DNA of 64,000 nt from Erysipelotrichaceae bacterium (lineage in GTDB: Bacteria; Bacillota_I; Bacilli_A; Erysipelotrichales; Erysipelotrichaceae): assembly GCA_015058875.1 (NCBI GenBank), contig SVBN01000002.1:28016-92015 (forward strand). Direction: 5' to 3'. The notes below the pieces were generated by a model. It saw nothing but the letters and a program-made list of their open reading frames with translations, was not told where the DNA came from and searched no databases. The translations under genes and the position numbers were made by a program. Positions 15,384-24,009 of the stretch are shown here, one piece after another (the first letter of the stretch is position 1; each line of letters opens with the position of its first letter).

Positions 15384-15482
15384 AGTTATCACTTTTATCT
15401 CAATTGACAGGCGCTGAACCCGATAATGAAAGGGATCAGGCAGAAAAAAGACAGTGTACGTATATTTCGGAGGAAAGACATT

Positions 15483-16493
15483 ATGAAAAAAGCACTGAAG
15501 GCAATTCTCGGAACAACAATGGCAGCGATGCTTCTGGCAGGCTGCAGCGGCGGATCTTCTTCCGGCGGTTCTTCATCCGGCGGTTCAACAGCTCCCGAAT
15601 CCTCTTATCCCGAGGGTGATATTCAGATGGTCGTGCCGGTCGGTGCCGGCGGCGATACAGACGCAAATGCAAGACTGCTTGCTCAGTATGCGGAAAAGGA
15701 ACTCGGCGTAGCGATCCCTGTCGTAAACGTCAAAGGTTCTTCCGGTACAGTGGGTATGGAACAGGTTCGTACAGGCGAAGCAGACGGCTACCAGGCACTG
15801 TTCTTCCACACTGAGGCAATGCTTCCGAAGATCGCAGGTATTTATGATTACAATCTGGATGACTTCCGCCTTGCCGGCGTCTGCCTGCAGGCAAACACAA
15901 CACTTCTGATCACACATAACGATTCCGGCTTTACTACGCTCCAGGAATTCATTGACGCTGCCAAGGCAAATCCCGGCAACATTGAATACGGTATGGCTGT
16001 CGGCGGATATCCTCAGCTTGTCGGTCTGGCTCTTGAAAAGGAAGCAGGTATTGATCTGAACCTGGTCGATATCGGCGGAAATGCTGACAAGATCGCTGCA
16101 CTTGCAGGTCATAATACAGATATCATCAACGTTGAATATGCTCTCGTGAAAGACTATATCGCTACAGGCGAATTCATTCCTCTTGCACTGCTGTCTGCAG
16201 AACGCAATCCTCTGTTTGACGATATTCCGACCGCAAAGGAACAGGGTCTGAACATGGAATTCGGAAAGTTCTTCTTCGTCGCATTCCCTAAGGATGCACC
16301 GGATGATGCAGTTAATACATTCAGTGCAGCCATGAAGGCAGCTGTTGAAAATCCGGATTTCGTCAAAGCGGCTCAGGATTCCTATGCACTGACACCTGTG
16401 TATATGGATCCCTCCGAAGCTACATCTTATGCGAAGCAGGTAGAAGAGAATCTTCTGAAATATGCGGACCTCTTCACTGCCGCAAATAACTGA
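15483..16493 (+). CDS. tctC: Tripartite tricarboxylate transporter substrate-binding lipoprotein (TctC-like)
   Basis: 336-residue secreted lipoprotein. The signal is MKKALKAILGTTMAAMLLAGC with lipobox LAGC, then a Ser/Gly-rich linker to about residue 38. The mature part matches the Bug/TctC family, with the opening strand IQMVVPVGAGGDTDANARLL, VVNVKGSSGTVGMEQV, and the C-terminal FFVAFPKDAPDDAV. These proteins bind a carboxylate outside the membrane and deliver it to TctAB. Ligand unknown; the linked catabolic operon suggests a sugar acid. GGAGG precedes the ATG. Tight operon with tctB and tctA. Confidence 0.92.
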   Translation: MKKALKAILGTTMAAMLLAGCSGGSSSGGSSSGGSTAPESSYPEGDIQMVVPVGAGGDTDANARLLAQYAEKELGVAIPVVNVKGSSGTVGMEQVRTGEADGYQALFFHTEAMLPKIAGIYDYNLDDFRLAGVCLQANTTLLITHNDSGFTTLQEFIDAAKANPGNIEYGMAVGGYPQLVGLALEKEAGIDLNLVDIGGNADKIAALAGHNTDIINVEYALVKDYIATGEFIPLALLSAERNPLFDDIPTAKEQGLNMEFGKFFFVAFPKDAPDDAVNTFSAAMKAAVENPDFVKAAQDSYALTPVYMDPSEATSYAKQVEENLLKYADLFTAANN

Positions 16494-16525
16494 TCTCTGA
16501 TTATCCGTATAGGAGATTTCATCCT

Positions 16526-16999
16526 ATGAAGCGGTATTCTGATCTGATTACAGGTGCTGTCAGCCTGGCGGTCGGTATTGCTCTGCTGGTAATGAGTATT
16601 CCGATCGGCATACAGGAAAACAGCCTGATCGGAGCAGCGTTTCTGCCGGAAATCGTTTCTGTTATCATCATCGCGCTGTCTCTGAAGCTGATCTATGACG
16701 GCTTCAGAGCAGCGAAAGTCTTTGAAGAGACACCACCCGAGTTTGTGAAGAATTACAAGGGGGCGGCGGTGATGATGATCGCATGCATTCTGTATGCAGA
16801 ACTTCTGAAACCGGTCGGATTCCTGATTACGAGCATTGTGTTCCTGTTTCTGACATTCTGTCTGATGACTAAAAAAGAAGAAACAAATTATTTGAAACTG
16901 GGTGCGCTGACAATTGTTTCGGTGCTCCTGATCTACTTTATCTTTACAAAATTCTTCGGAATCCGTCTTCCGGCGGGATTTCTGAAGGGAATCATTTAA
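16526..16999 (+). CDS. tctB: Tripartite tricarboxylate transporter small membrane subunit (TctB-like)
   Basis: 157-residue protein with four predicted membrane helices: LITGAVSLAVGIALLVMSIP, FLPEIVSVIIIALSLKLIYD, AAVMMIACILYAELL with FLITSIVFLFLTF, and LGALTIVSVLLIYFIFTKF. It ends FGIRLPAGFL, a typical TctB C-terminus. It partners the large subunit encoded 14 bases downstream in a cation-driven secondary transporter. TAGGAG ribosome site. Confidence 0.9.
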   Translation: MKRYSDLITGAVSLAVGIALLVMSIPIGIQENSLIGAAFLPEIVSVIIIALSLKLIYDGFRAAKVFEETPPEFVKNYKGAAVMMIACILYAELLKPVGFLITSIVFLFLTFCLMTKKEETNYLKLGALTIVSVLLIYFIFTKFFGIRLPAGFLKGII

Positions 17000-17013
17000 G
17001 GGAGGCCGTCATT

Positions 17014-18501
17014 ATGGGTGATATTATTACCGGATTTATATCCATCCTGAATCTTCCGATATTGGCGCTGATCTTCCTCGGTGTTTTCATGGGAATTATC
17101 GTCGGCGCGATTCCCGGTCTTTCAGTAACTATGGGCGTCGCACTGTTCCTGCCGATTACATTCGGAATGGAACCGATTGCAGGTCTTGCACTTCTGTGCG
17201 GACTGTACATCGGTGGTACTTCTGGCGGCCTGATTTCGGCAATTCTTCTGAAAATGCCCGGAACGGCGTCTTCCGTTGCGACAACCTTTGACGGCTATCC
17301 GATGGCTATGAAGGGTGAAGCCGGCAAGGCGCTGGGCGTTGGAATCGTGGCTTCATTCTTCGGCGGACTGATCAGCTACATTATCCTGATGTTCCTGGCA
17401 CCGTTCATTGCCAGATTTGCGCTGAAGTTCGGACCGTATGAATACTTTTCCATCGCACTGTTCTCAATGACGATGATCGTATCGCTGGCGTCAGGTTCTC
17501 TTGTAAAAGGTGTGCTCAGCGGCATGCTCGGGTTCATTATTGCATTTGTCGGTATTGCTCCGATCACAAGTTTCCGCAGATTCACATTCGGTATTTCGGA
17601 TCTGAGTGCGGGATTCTCCATTCTCCCGATTCTGATCGGATTCTTCGCAATCGCAGATATACTGGAGGCACTTGAGAATAAGTTCAAAAAGCAGGATCTG
17701 ACCACGCAGGATTTCACCATCAAGGGATTCGGATTTACAAGGGAAGATATTAAAGGCCAGGGATTCAATTTCTTTGCCTCGACCCTGATCGGAACTGGCG
17801 TCGGTATCCTGCCGGGACTGGGCGGAAGCATCTGCAATCTTCTTGCATATTCCGTGTGCAGAGGACATTCCAAATATCCCGAAAAGTACGGAACGGGCAT
17901 TGTGGACGGACTGATTGCGTCCGAAGCATCCAACAACGCATGCACAGGCGGAGCCATGGTTCCGCTGCTGACACTCGGTCTTCCGGGTGACAATACGACC
18001 GCACTGATCCTTGCCGGATTCATGATCCATGGCATCACTCCGGGACCGCTGCTGTTCAGAACCCAGGGACCGCTGGTCTATGGTATCTTCGCTGCGCTTC
18101 TGATTGCGAATGTCATGATGCTGCTGATCGAGTTCCTCGGCATCCGTGTATTTATCCGGATTCTGCAGGTTCCGAAAAACATTCTGCTTCCGATTATCAC
18201 AGTATTCTGTGTTGTCGGTGCATACGCCAATAACAATCGTGTATTTGACGTGCTGATTATGATGCTGTTCGGTATCCTCGGATGGATCATGAAAAAAGCA
18301 AAACTGCCGGTTGCGCCGACAATCCTTGCTTTCATTCTCTGCCCGACATTGGAAACTAACCTGAGAAGAGGACTGATGAAGAGCCAGGGCAGCTTCATGC
18401 CGTTCCTGACATCACCGATCTCCTGTATATTTATCATTCTTGCGGTTGTCATGCTTGTTTATAACATCAGAAAAGAAATTCTGAACTCAAAACAGGCATA
18501 A
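17014..18501 (+). CDS. tctA: Tripartite tricarboxylate transporter large permease subunit (TctA-like)
   Basis: 495-residue membrane protein of full family length with about 11-12 helices. The signature GAIPGLSVTMGVALFLPITF is near residue 35. GLYIGGTSGGLISAILLKMP with GTASSVATTFDGYPM is near 75-100, and the second repeat GVGILPGLGGSICN...ASNNACTGGAMVPLL is near 265-310. It forms the transport pathway that takes ligand from the TctC lipoprotein. GGGAGG precedes the ATG. Followed by a strong terminator that ends the operon. Confidence 0.93.
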   Translation: MGDIITGFISILNLPILALIFLGVFMGIIVGAIPGLSVTMGVALFLPITFGMEPIAGLALLCGLYIGGTSGGLISAILLKMPGTASSVATTFDGYPMAMKGEAGKALGVGIVASFFGGLISYIILMFLAPFIARFALKFGPYEYFSIALFSMTMIVSLASGSLVKGVLSGMLGFIIAFVGIAPITSFRRFTFGISDLSAGFSILPILIGFFAIADILEALENKFKKQDLTTQDFTIKGFGFTREDIKGQGFNFFASTLIGTGVGILPGLGGSICNLLAYSVCRGHSKYPEKYGTGIVDGLIASEASNNACTGGAMVPLLTLGLPGDNTTALILAGFMIHGITPGPLLFRTQGPLVYGIFAALLIANVMMLLIEFLGIRVFIRILQVPKNILLPIITVFCVVGAYANNNRVFDVLIMMLFGILGWIMKKAKLPVAPTILAFILCPTLETNLRRGLMKSQGSFMPFLTSPISCIFIILAVVMLVYNIRKEILNSKQA

Positions 18502-18523
18502 TAAGCCTCAGAGATACTGATCT

Positions 18524-18560
18524 GCTTCAGTTACGGATTCATTCCGGCTGAAGCTTTTTT
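18524..18560 (+). terminator. Terminator of tctCBA
   Basis: GCTTCAG (18524-18530) / CTGAAGC (18548-18554) stem followed by six T residues. Confidence 0.8.
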
Positions 18561-19200
18561 ATATTTCACGGGGAAGCTGTTCCAGGATCGTACCGAAGTT
18601 CTCATAGAATTGTCCGACATGCAGGCCGTCAATCAGACGGTGATTGACTTCCAGTGACATGCCCAGCATCAGTCTGCCGTTTTCTTCCTGATACTGTCCC
18701 CAGGCAATGCGGGGGATACTGTCGGAAGGATCCGTCATGCCTTCATTGGTCAGTCCGGTGACGTCGATCCATGGAAGGCAGGAAATAAAGATCAGCTGAT
18801 CGGATTCCTTGCTTTCCACCAGAAAACAGTCCTGAGATGATGTGATCTCTGAGGCTGCTCTGCAGAAATCCTCCGGTGAGCTGACGTCTTTATCTATCGT
18901 TGCAATCCGGAACAGATCGCTGCCCGGCGGCAGATAGGTGAAGCTCGGATACCGCCTCTCCAGATGATAAATGCCGTCTTCTCTTATTGTATAAAGGAAT
19001 GCATCGGTTCTGTTCATGGCTTCCGTGACGGCCCAGACCATGACGAAATAGAAGGGAAGACGATGTGTTTTTGCATATCTTCTCAGCTTCGTAACATCCG
19101 CCCGGAAGGTCACGGACCAGAACGGCTTTTCCGTATGCAGGAAGTGATTGTACAGCTCTTTCCGCTCCCATGATTCAAAGTCGATTTTTCTTTCCGTCAT
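18559..19200 (-). CDS. Chloramphenicol acetyltransferase-like (CatA family) protein
   Basis: 213-residue protein that spans the CAT fold. The N-terminal FESWERKELYNHFLHTE resembles the W-x-R-x-xxFxxF start of CatA enzymes. The active-site motif reads VNHRLIDGLHVGQFYENF. The catalytic His and the following DG are kept, but the first His of the usual HHxxxDG is Asn. Such divergent CAT-like proteins are common in Bacillota and mostly do not give chloramphenicol resistance, so a different acyl acceptor is likely. Its start overlaps the stop of the YigZ-like gene (ATGA), so the two are co-translated. Confidence 0.8.
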   Translation of the reverse strand: MTERKIDFESWERKELYNHFLHTEKPFWSVTFRADVTKLRRYAKTHRLPFYFVMVWAVTEAMNRTDAFLYTIREDGIYHLERRYPSFTYLPPGSDLFRIATIDKDVSSPEDFCRAASEITSSQDCFLVESKESDQLIFISCLPWIDVTGLTNEGMTDPSDSIPRIAWGQYQEENGRLMLGMSLEVNHRLIDGLHVGQFYENFGTILEQLPREI

Positions 19201-19805
19201 TGTACTTCCACCTCTCTGTATGCATGTTCCACCAGCTCGGCTTCCGCCGCACCTCTGGTCAGATCGCGTATAGTCTCCGCTATATTGTTTTCTCTTGTTT
19301 CAAAGATGCAGGTGACCTGTTCGCTGTAATCAAATTCCGCATTTTCCGTATTTCTTCTCAGCCATCCTTCCAGTTTTCCGGAAAGATCATACGGATAGGT
19401 GATCTGCCAGATGTCCACCGGAACTTTATCGAGCTTCTTCGCTTCGGCAAGCGCATCGCTTACAGATCCGGAATATGCCCGGATCAGTCCGCCGGCACCG
19501 AGCTTGATCCCGCCGAAATAACGTACCACGCATGCCACGGTACTGGAAAGTCCGCTTTTCCGTATGCTTTCGAGCATCGGAACGCCGGCCGTTCCGGCGG
19601 GTTCATGGTTGTCGCTGGAACGCTGGATCATGTCATTTTCACCGGTGACATAGGCAGTGCATACATGGCTTGCGTCCGGAAATTCCTTCCGGATTTTTTC
19701 AATATATTCCCGTGCTTCCGCTTCGGTAAAAGCCGGTGCAATACAGGCAATGAACCTTGATTTATTGATGACTGTTTCTTTCCGGAATTCTTCTTTCAGC
19801 CGCAT
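19197..19805 (-). CDS. YigZ/IMPACT family protein
   Basis: 202-residue protein with the UPF0029 (IMPACT N-terminal) domain. Recognisable segments are the start KETVINKSRFIACIAPAF, PDASHVCTAYVTGENDMI, SDNHEPAGTAGVPMLESIR and CVVRYFGGIKLGAGGLIRAY. A DUF1949 C-terminal ferredoxin-like domain follows. Bacterial members are linked to translation or ribosome-associated control, but the biochemistry is unclear. The ATG at 19805 follows AGGTGG; a GTG at 19814 sits on top of that site. It is divergent from mutL, with promoters packed in about 50 bases. Confidence 0.88.
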   Translation of the reverse strand: MRLKEEFRKETVINKSRFIACIAPAFTEAEAREYIEKIRKEFPDASHVCTAYVTGENDMIQRSSDNHEPAGTAGVPMLESIRKSGLSSTVACVVRYFGGIKLGAGGLIRAYSGSVSDALAEAKKLDKVPVDIWQITYPYDLSGKLEGWLRRNTENAEFDYSEQVTCIFETRENNIAETIRDLTRGAAEAELVEHAYREVEVQ

Positions 19806-19833
19806 GCGCACCACCTTTCTTTTAATAATAGTA

Positions 19834-19839
19834 TATAAT
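19834..19839 (+). promoter_or_regulatory. -10 element of the mutL operon
   Basis: TATAAT at 19834-19839. The predicted +1 near 19846 gives a very short leader with CAGGT before the ATG at 19857. Confidence 0.55.
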
Positions 19840-19856
19840 TTCTGCAGGTAAATATT

Positions 19857-21707
19857 ATGAGCAGAATTATACAGCTTGATGAACAGACAGCGAATATGAT
19901 TGCGGCCGGAGAGGTCGTTGAACGTCCGATGGGCGTAGTGAAGGAACTGGTGGAGAATTCCATCGACGCCGGAAGCACGCGGATTACCGTGACTCTGAGA
20001 GAGGGCGGATTAAGCATGCTCAGCGTGGCGGATGACGGCATCGGCATGGACAGTAAAGACGCCGTGATGGCTTTTCAGCGACATGCCACCAGCAAAATCC
20101 GCACCCAGACGGATCTCTGGAGAATCCATACTCTCGGCTTCCGCGGGGAAGCCCTGCCTTCCATCGCCAGTGTATCAAAGCTGACGCTGACGACCAGCGA
20201 TGGCAATGAAAGCACGAGAGTAAAGATTGAATACGGAAAGACAGTATCCGTCAGTACATATCCCTGTGATCAGGGGACGGAAATCACGGTCGAAGGACTG
20301 TTCTATAAAACGCCGGCAAGACTGAAGCATATGCGCTCGGCAGCCTATGAGAATTCACTGATTCAGGATGTGGTTGTCCGCTTTGCGATGAGTCATCCCG
20401 AGATTGCCTTCCGTCTGATCAGTGACGGAAGGACGTCATTCCAGACGACCGGAAAAGGCAATCTCCTGGAGGTTCTGTACCAGGCCTGGGGAAGAGATGC
20501 CGCGGAAAACGCGGTCCGCGTTGAATTCTCGGATTTTGATTATAAAGTGGAAGGCTATCTGATCAAGCCCTCCGTTACCCGTTCCAACCGGAATGCGATG
20601 CATGTGTTTCTGAACGGCCGCATGGTCCGCACCTACCGCCTGTTCAAGGCAATCGAGGACGGATACGAAGACTTCATCGTCAAGGGAAGACACCCTCTTG
20701 CGGTGCTGCGCATTGATATGGATTCCCAGCTGCTGGATGTCAACGTGCATCCTTCCAAATGGGAGGTCCGTCTTTCCAAGGAAAACCAGCTGGAACAGCT
20801 GATCCGGGAAGAAATACGGAAGGCACTTGCAGGAACGGTGCTCGCACCGAAGGCGGAAGTGCAGACAGCCAGACAGACTTACTACGAACCGATCCGGATG
20901 GAAGAACTGGAACAGCCTGCTCCGGAACCGGTCAGGGAAACAAAGCCGGAAGTGTCCTCGAAGCCCTATACTCCGCACACTTTCGCGGAATCCATGCCGA
21001 AACCTTCCGTCAGGGAGTATACGGATGCATTTCTTGCGGCTGCGGAAAAGAAGACGGAAGAGAAAACGCCGGATATCATCCGTGAGCCGGAGCCGGTGAT
21101 TGAAGAGATTCCGGAAGCGCCTGTCAGGCAGGAGAGACTGCCGGATATGCAGGTGATCGGACAGCTGCACGGAAAGTTCATTCTCTGCGCAGTGGAAAAC
21201 GGTCTGGCAATTCTTGACCAGCATGCGTGTCAGGAACGCGTGCATTACGAAGAGATCCGGGCAAAGCTGAATACCGAGCCGGCAATGACCGACTGCCTGA
21301 TTCCGCTCCAGGTGAATGCTTCGGCGGATCTTGTCGCAAGATGCGGTGAGATCAATGAAGCCGTAAAGGATCTCCATATTGAATTTGAACCGTTCGGCAG
21401 GGATCTGCTTATTGTCAGAAGAATTCCGCTCTGGATGAAGGAAATCGATGCCGACCGCTTCCTGCAGGATGTGATCGATTCCTTTAAGGATGAACGGCAG
21501 ATCCGCTATGCAAGAATGGAAAAGAAAAAGATCGCGACAATGGCTTGCCACAGTTCGATCCGTTTCAACCGGAATCTGACAATGGATGAGATGAAGGAAG
21601 TGGTTGCCCAGCTCAGGAACTGCGAAAATCCGTACCACTGTCCGCACGGCAGACCGACATTCATCATTCTGGATGAAAAAGAACTGACAAAGGAGTTCCT
21701 GCGATGA
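19857..21707 (+). CDS. mutL: DNA mismatch repair protein MutL
   Basis: 616-residue GHKL ATPase and endonuclease. N-terminal motifs are GEVVERPMGVVKELVENSID with AGS (motif I), VADDGIGM (II) and LGFRGEALPSIASVS (III). A Pro/Glu-rich linker (about residues 335-430) leads to the C-terminal dimerisation domain. That domain contains DQHACQERVHYE, the DQHA(x)2E(x)4E metal site of nicking MutL proteins, plus ACHSSIR and CPHGRP. It therefore belongs to the endonuclease type found in bacteria without MutH. It couples MutS mismatch recognition to strand incision. Its stop overlaps the miaA start (ATGA). No mutS in the window. Confidence 0.97.
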   Translation: MSRIIQLDEQTANMIAAGEVVERPMGVVKELVENSIDAGSTRITVTLREGGLSMLSVADDGIGMDSKDAVMAFQRHATSKIRTQTDLWRIHTLGFRGEALPSIASVSKLTLTTSDGNESTRVKIEYGKTVSVSTYPCDQGTEITVEGLFYKTPARLKHMRSAAYENSLIQDVVVRFAMSHPEIAFRLISDGRTSFQTTGKGNLLEVLYQAWGRDAAENAVRVEFSDFDYKVEGYLIKPSVTRSNRNAMHVFLNGRMVRTYRLFKAIEDGYEDFIVKGRHPLAVLRIDMDSQLLDVNVHPSKWEVRLSKENQLEQLIREEIRKALAGTVLAPKAEVQTARQTYYEPIRMEELEQPAPEPVRETKPEVSSKPYTPHTFAESMPKPSVREYTDAFLAAAEKKTEEKTPDIIREPEPVIEEIPEAPVRQERLPDMQVIGQLHGKFILCAVENGLAILDQHACQERVHYEEIRAKLNTEPAMTDCLIPLQVNASADLVARCGEINEAVKDLHIEFEPFGRDLLIVRRIPLWMKEIDADRFLQDVIDSFKDERQIRYARMEKKKIATMACHSSIRFNRNLTMDEMKEVVAQLRNCENPYHCPHGRPTFIILDEKELTKEFLR

Positions 21708-22615
21708 AAAAGGTACTGGTCATTGTCGGACCGACCGCATCCGGGAAAACCGGGTTTTCCCTTGAGATGGCGGAAGCGCTGGACGGGGAAATCATTTCCG
21801 GAGATTCCATCCAGGTCTACCGGGGACTGGATATCGGATCCGGAAAAATCAGACCGGAGGAAATGCGCGGGATTCCTCATCATCTGATTGATATTCTCGA
21901 TCCGAAAGACCGTTACAGCGCGGCACAGTTTCAGAAAGATGCCAGATATGAGATTGATCACTGTGCCGGCTTTCCGATCATTGCCGGGGGGACCGGTCTC
22001 TATCTGAAAGCATGCCTGTATGATTATCAGTTTACGGAAGAAGAGGAAGAATCCCCGGCAGATCCGGAATTTGAACAGATGTCTTCCGAAGAACTCTACC
22101 GTCTGCTTCTGGAAAGAGATCCGAAACAGGCGGAGAAAATACATGCAAACAACCGGCGCAGGGTGATCCGGACGCTGACGATTCTGAAACGGACCGGCGT
22201 GCGTCAGAGTGATGCCGTTGCGTCACAGAATCATGAACCGGTCTATGATATCTTTCTTGCCGGATGCACGATGGAAAAGGAAACGCTTCATCACCGGATT
22301 AATGTGCGCACGGCGATGATGATGGAGGAAGGACTGGAAGAGGAAGTCCGGAATCTGCTTGCCGGCGGCGTCACATTCGAAGACCCGTGCATGCGCGGAA
22401 TCGGATACCGGGAATGGAAACCGTATTTTGAAGGATTGTGCACCGCAGATGAAGTGCTGGAAGAAATCCGGAAACATTCACGTCAGTATGCAAAACGGCA
22501 GTATACATGGCTGAACCATCAGATGCCGGTGCAATGGTTCCAGGCGACAGATCCTGAAGACAGAGAGAGAATAAAAAAGGAGATACTGGTATGGGCGAAG
22601 AACTTGAACGGGTAA
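21704..22615 (+). CDS. miaA: tRNA dimethylallyltransferase
   Basis: 303-residue enzyme that transfers dimethylallyl to N6 of A37 in tRNAs reading UNN codons. The P-loop is IVGPTASGKTGFSLEMAEAL, followed by IISGDSIQVYRGLDIGSGK (catalytic Asp). HHLIDILDP and FPIIAGGTGLYLKACLYDY come next, and the C-terminal RQYAKRQYTWL is the tRNA-binding signature. Length is normal. It is coupled to mutL by ATGA, and its last 25 bases overlap the next gene. mutL-miaA linkage is common in bacteria. Confidence 0.96.
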   Translation: MKKVLVIVGPTASGKTGFSLEMAEALDGEIISGDSIQVYRGLDIGSGKIRPEEMRGIPHHLIDILDPKDRYSAAQFQKDARYEIDHCAGFPIIAGGTGLYLKACLYDYQFTEEEEESPADPEFEQMSSEELYRLLLERDPKQAEKIHANNRRRVIRTLTILKRTGVRQSDAVASQNHEPVYDIFLAGCTMEKETLHHRINVRTAMMMEEGLEEEVRNLLAGGVTFEDPCMRGIGYREWKPYFEGLCTADEVLEEIRKHSRQYAKRQYTWLNHQMPVQWFQATDPEDRERIKKEILVWAKNLNG

Positions 22616-23313
22616 AACTGCTGCTGGGAGAGCAGGCAGTGGAAAAACTGCATAACAGCACCGTGCTGGTTGCCGGTGTCGGCGGCGTCGGTTCCTACGC
22701 GGCGGAAGCACTGGCCAGAACCGGTATCGGTCATCTGATTCTGGTGGACAGCGACGAAGTGGAAATATCCAATCTGAACAGACAGATCATGGCGGATCAT
22801 ACAACCCTGCATACGCCGAAGGTAAAAGCCATGCATGAAAGAATCCGGGGATTTGCGCCGGAATGCGATGTGCGCGAAATGCAGATGTTTCTGAAGGAAG
22901 AAAACATGAAGCTGGTATGTGATGCAGACTTTGTCGTCGATGCGATCGATACCGTGACATCCAAACTGGATCTGATTGAAGCATGCCATGAATACGGAAT
23001 ACCGTTTGTTTCCTCACTCGGCATGGGCAACCGTCTGGATTCCTCGATGGTCACCTATACGGATCTCTGGAAAACACAGATGGATCCGCTGGCCAAGAGT
23101 GTCAGACAGATGGCAAGAAAGCGCGGGATCCGCTATCCGGTTCCGGTGCTGTTCTCTCACGAACAGCCGCGCACGCAGAATACAGTTGTCAACCCGGACG
23201 GTGAGACAAGAAAAGACCGGATTCCGCCGGCAAGCGTGATCTTTGTGCCGGCAGCCGCCGGACTGCTTGCCGCAAGCATTGCGGTCAGAACAATACTGGA
23301 GGAAAAGATATGA
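22591..23313 (+). CDS. tcdA: tRNA threonylcarbamoyladenosine dehydratase (TcdA/CsdL)
   Basis: 240-residue E1-like ATP-dependent enzyme that cyclises t6A37 to ct6A in tRNA. The N-terminus is LLLGEQAVEKLHNSTVLVAG with GVGGVGSYAAEALARTGIG (nucleotide site). LVDSDEVEISNLNRQIMA supplies the catalytic Asp/Asn/Arg/Gln set, and DFVVDAIDTVTSKLDLI is conserved. The C-terminal RKDRIPPASVIFVPAAAGLL also matches. It continues the mutL-miaA operon with a 25-base overlap, so two tRNA position-37 enzymes are encoded side by side. Confidence 0.93.
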   Translation: MGEELERVKLLLGEQAVEKLHNSTVLVAGVGGVGSYAAEALARTGIGHLILVDSDEVEISNLNRQIMADHTTLHTPKVKAMHERIRGFAPECDVREMQMFLKEENMKLVCDADFVVDAIDTVTSKLDLIEACHEYGIPFVSSLGMGNRLDSSMVTYTDLWKTQMDPLAKSVRQMARKRGIRYPVPVLFSHEQPRTQNTVVNPDGETRKDRIPPASVIFVPAAAGLLAASIAVRTILEEKI

Positions 23314-23942
23314 CCAACAGCAAAATCATAAAGCGTCAGATCCTGACGGTCCATATTCTCAGGGGAATCCTGATCGGTCTGATCATTCTGGCCGCGGCGG
23401 TCGCAGTGCTTTCACGCCTCAGCATGATCGGATTCAGTACCGGCACAGTGATTGCGGACGTTGTCGGAACAATTGTCTTCTTTGCGCTTATCGGAGCAGT
23501 GATCGGAGCTTTGAAAGGCAGACGTGTGATGCGGCCGATTCTTCGTCAGGATAAACTGTACGCCGGTACACGCTTTGACCGTGAACATTTTCATGAAGCG
23601 GCAGGCAGCGGAAATTTCTATCTCGGAGACGACTGGCTGCTGTATCACAGAGATCTTGTTACGAAAGCATGGAACAGAAACAGCATTGATCTGATTGAGC
23701 GGACCGGCGCAAAATCATCCGGCAATAAAGTCGGCATGATGAAGCTGGTCAGCGGAAAAGACGAGTATATGATGACATATCAGGTTTCCGATACGGATCT
23801 GGAACAGGTGCTTCAGCACTGGCTGAATCCGGTGACGGAGCCTCAGACAAAGATATGTCCGGCCTGCGGGACAGTCAATGCACCGGAAGCGCACTTCTGT
23901 GCGGAATGCGGCGCGGATCTGGAACCGGAGCAGAGCATTTGA
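23310..23942 (+). CDS. Membrane protein with C-terminal zinc ribbon, unknown function
   Basis: 210-residue protein coupled to tcdA by ATGA. Two membrane helices lie near the N-terminus (HILRGILIGLIILAAAVAVL and ADVVGTIVFFALIGAVIGAL). A cytoplasmic middle region of about 100 residues contains LGDDWLLYHRDLVTKAWN and may fold like a PH domain. A zinc ribbon closes the protein, CPACGTVNAPEAHFCAECG (two CxxC knuckles). The zinc ribbon suggests a protein or nucleic-acid contact, but no specific function can be assigned. Confidence 0.75.
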   Translation: MTNSKIIKRQILTVHILRGILIGLIILAAAVAVLSRLSMIGFSTGTVIADVVGTIVFFALIGAVIGALKGRRVMRPILRQDKLYAGTRFDREHFHEAAGSGNFYLGDDWLLYHRDLVTKAWNRNSIDLIERTGAKSSGNKVGMMKLVSGKDEYMMTYQVSDTDLEQVLQHWLNPVTEPQTKICPACGTVNAPEAHFCAECGADLEPEQSI

Positions 23943-23966
23943 CTATTTCTCAAAAATACATATGAT
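23939..23966 (+). promoter_or_regulatory. Promoter of the Bax-inhibitor-1-like gene
   Basis: TTGACT (23939-23944), 16-base spacer, TATGAT (23961-23966). The -35 overlaps the stop codon of the preceding gene. Confidence 0.6.
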
Positions 23967-24009
23967 TGTAGTCGTACCGTAAAACACGGTCGAAAGGAGG
24001 GTGAATGAA

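Noticed and set aside
15404..15427. TTGACA at 15404 with GATAAT at 15422 as the tctC promoter
   Set aside because: The spacer is 12 bases, too short for a sigma-A promoter. The extended -10-like element at operator copy D is a better candidate.
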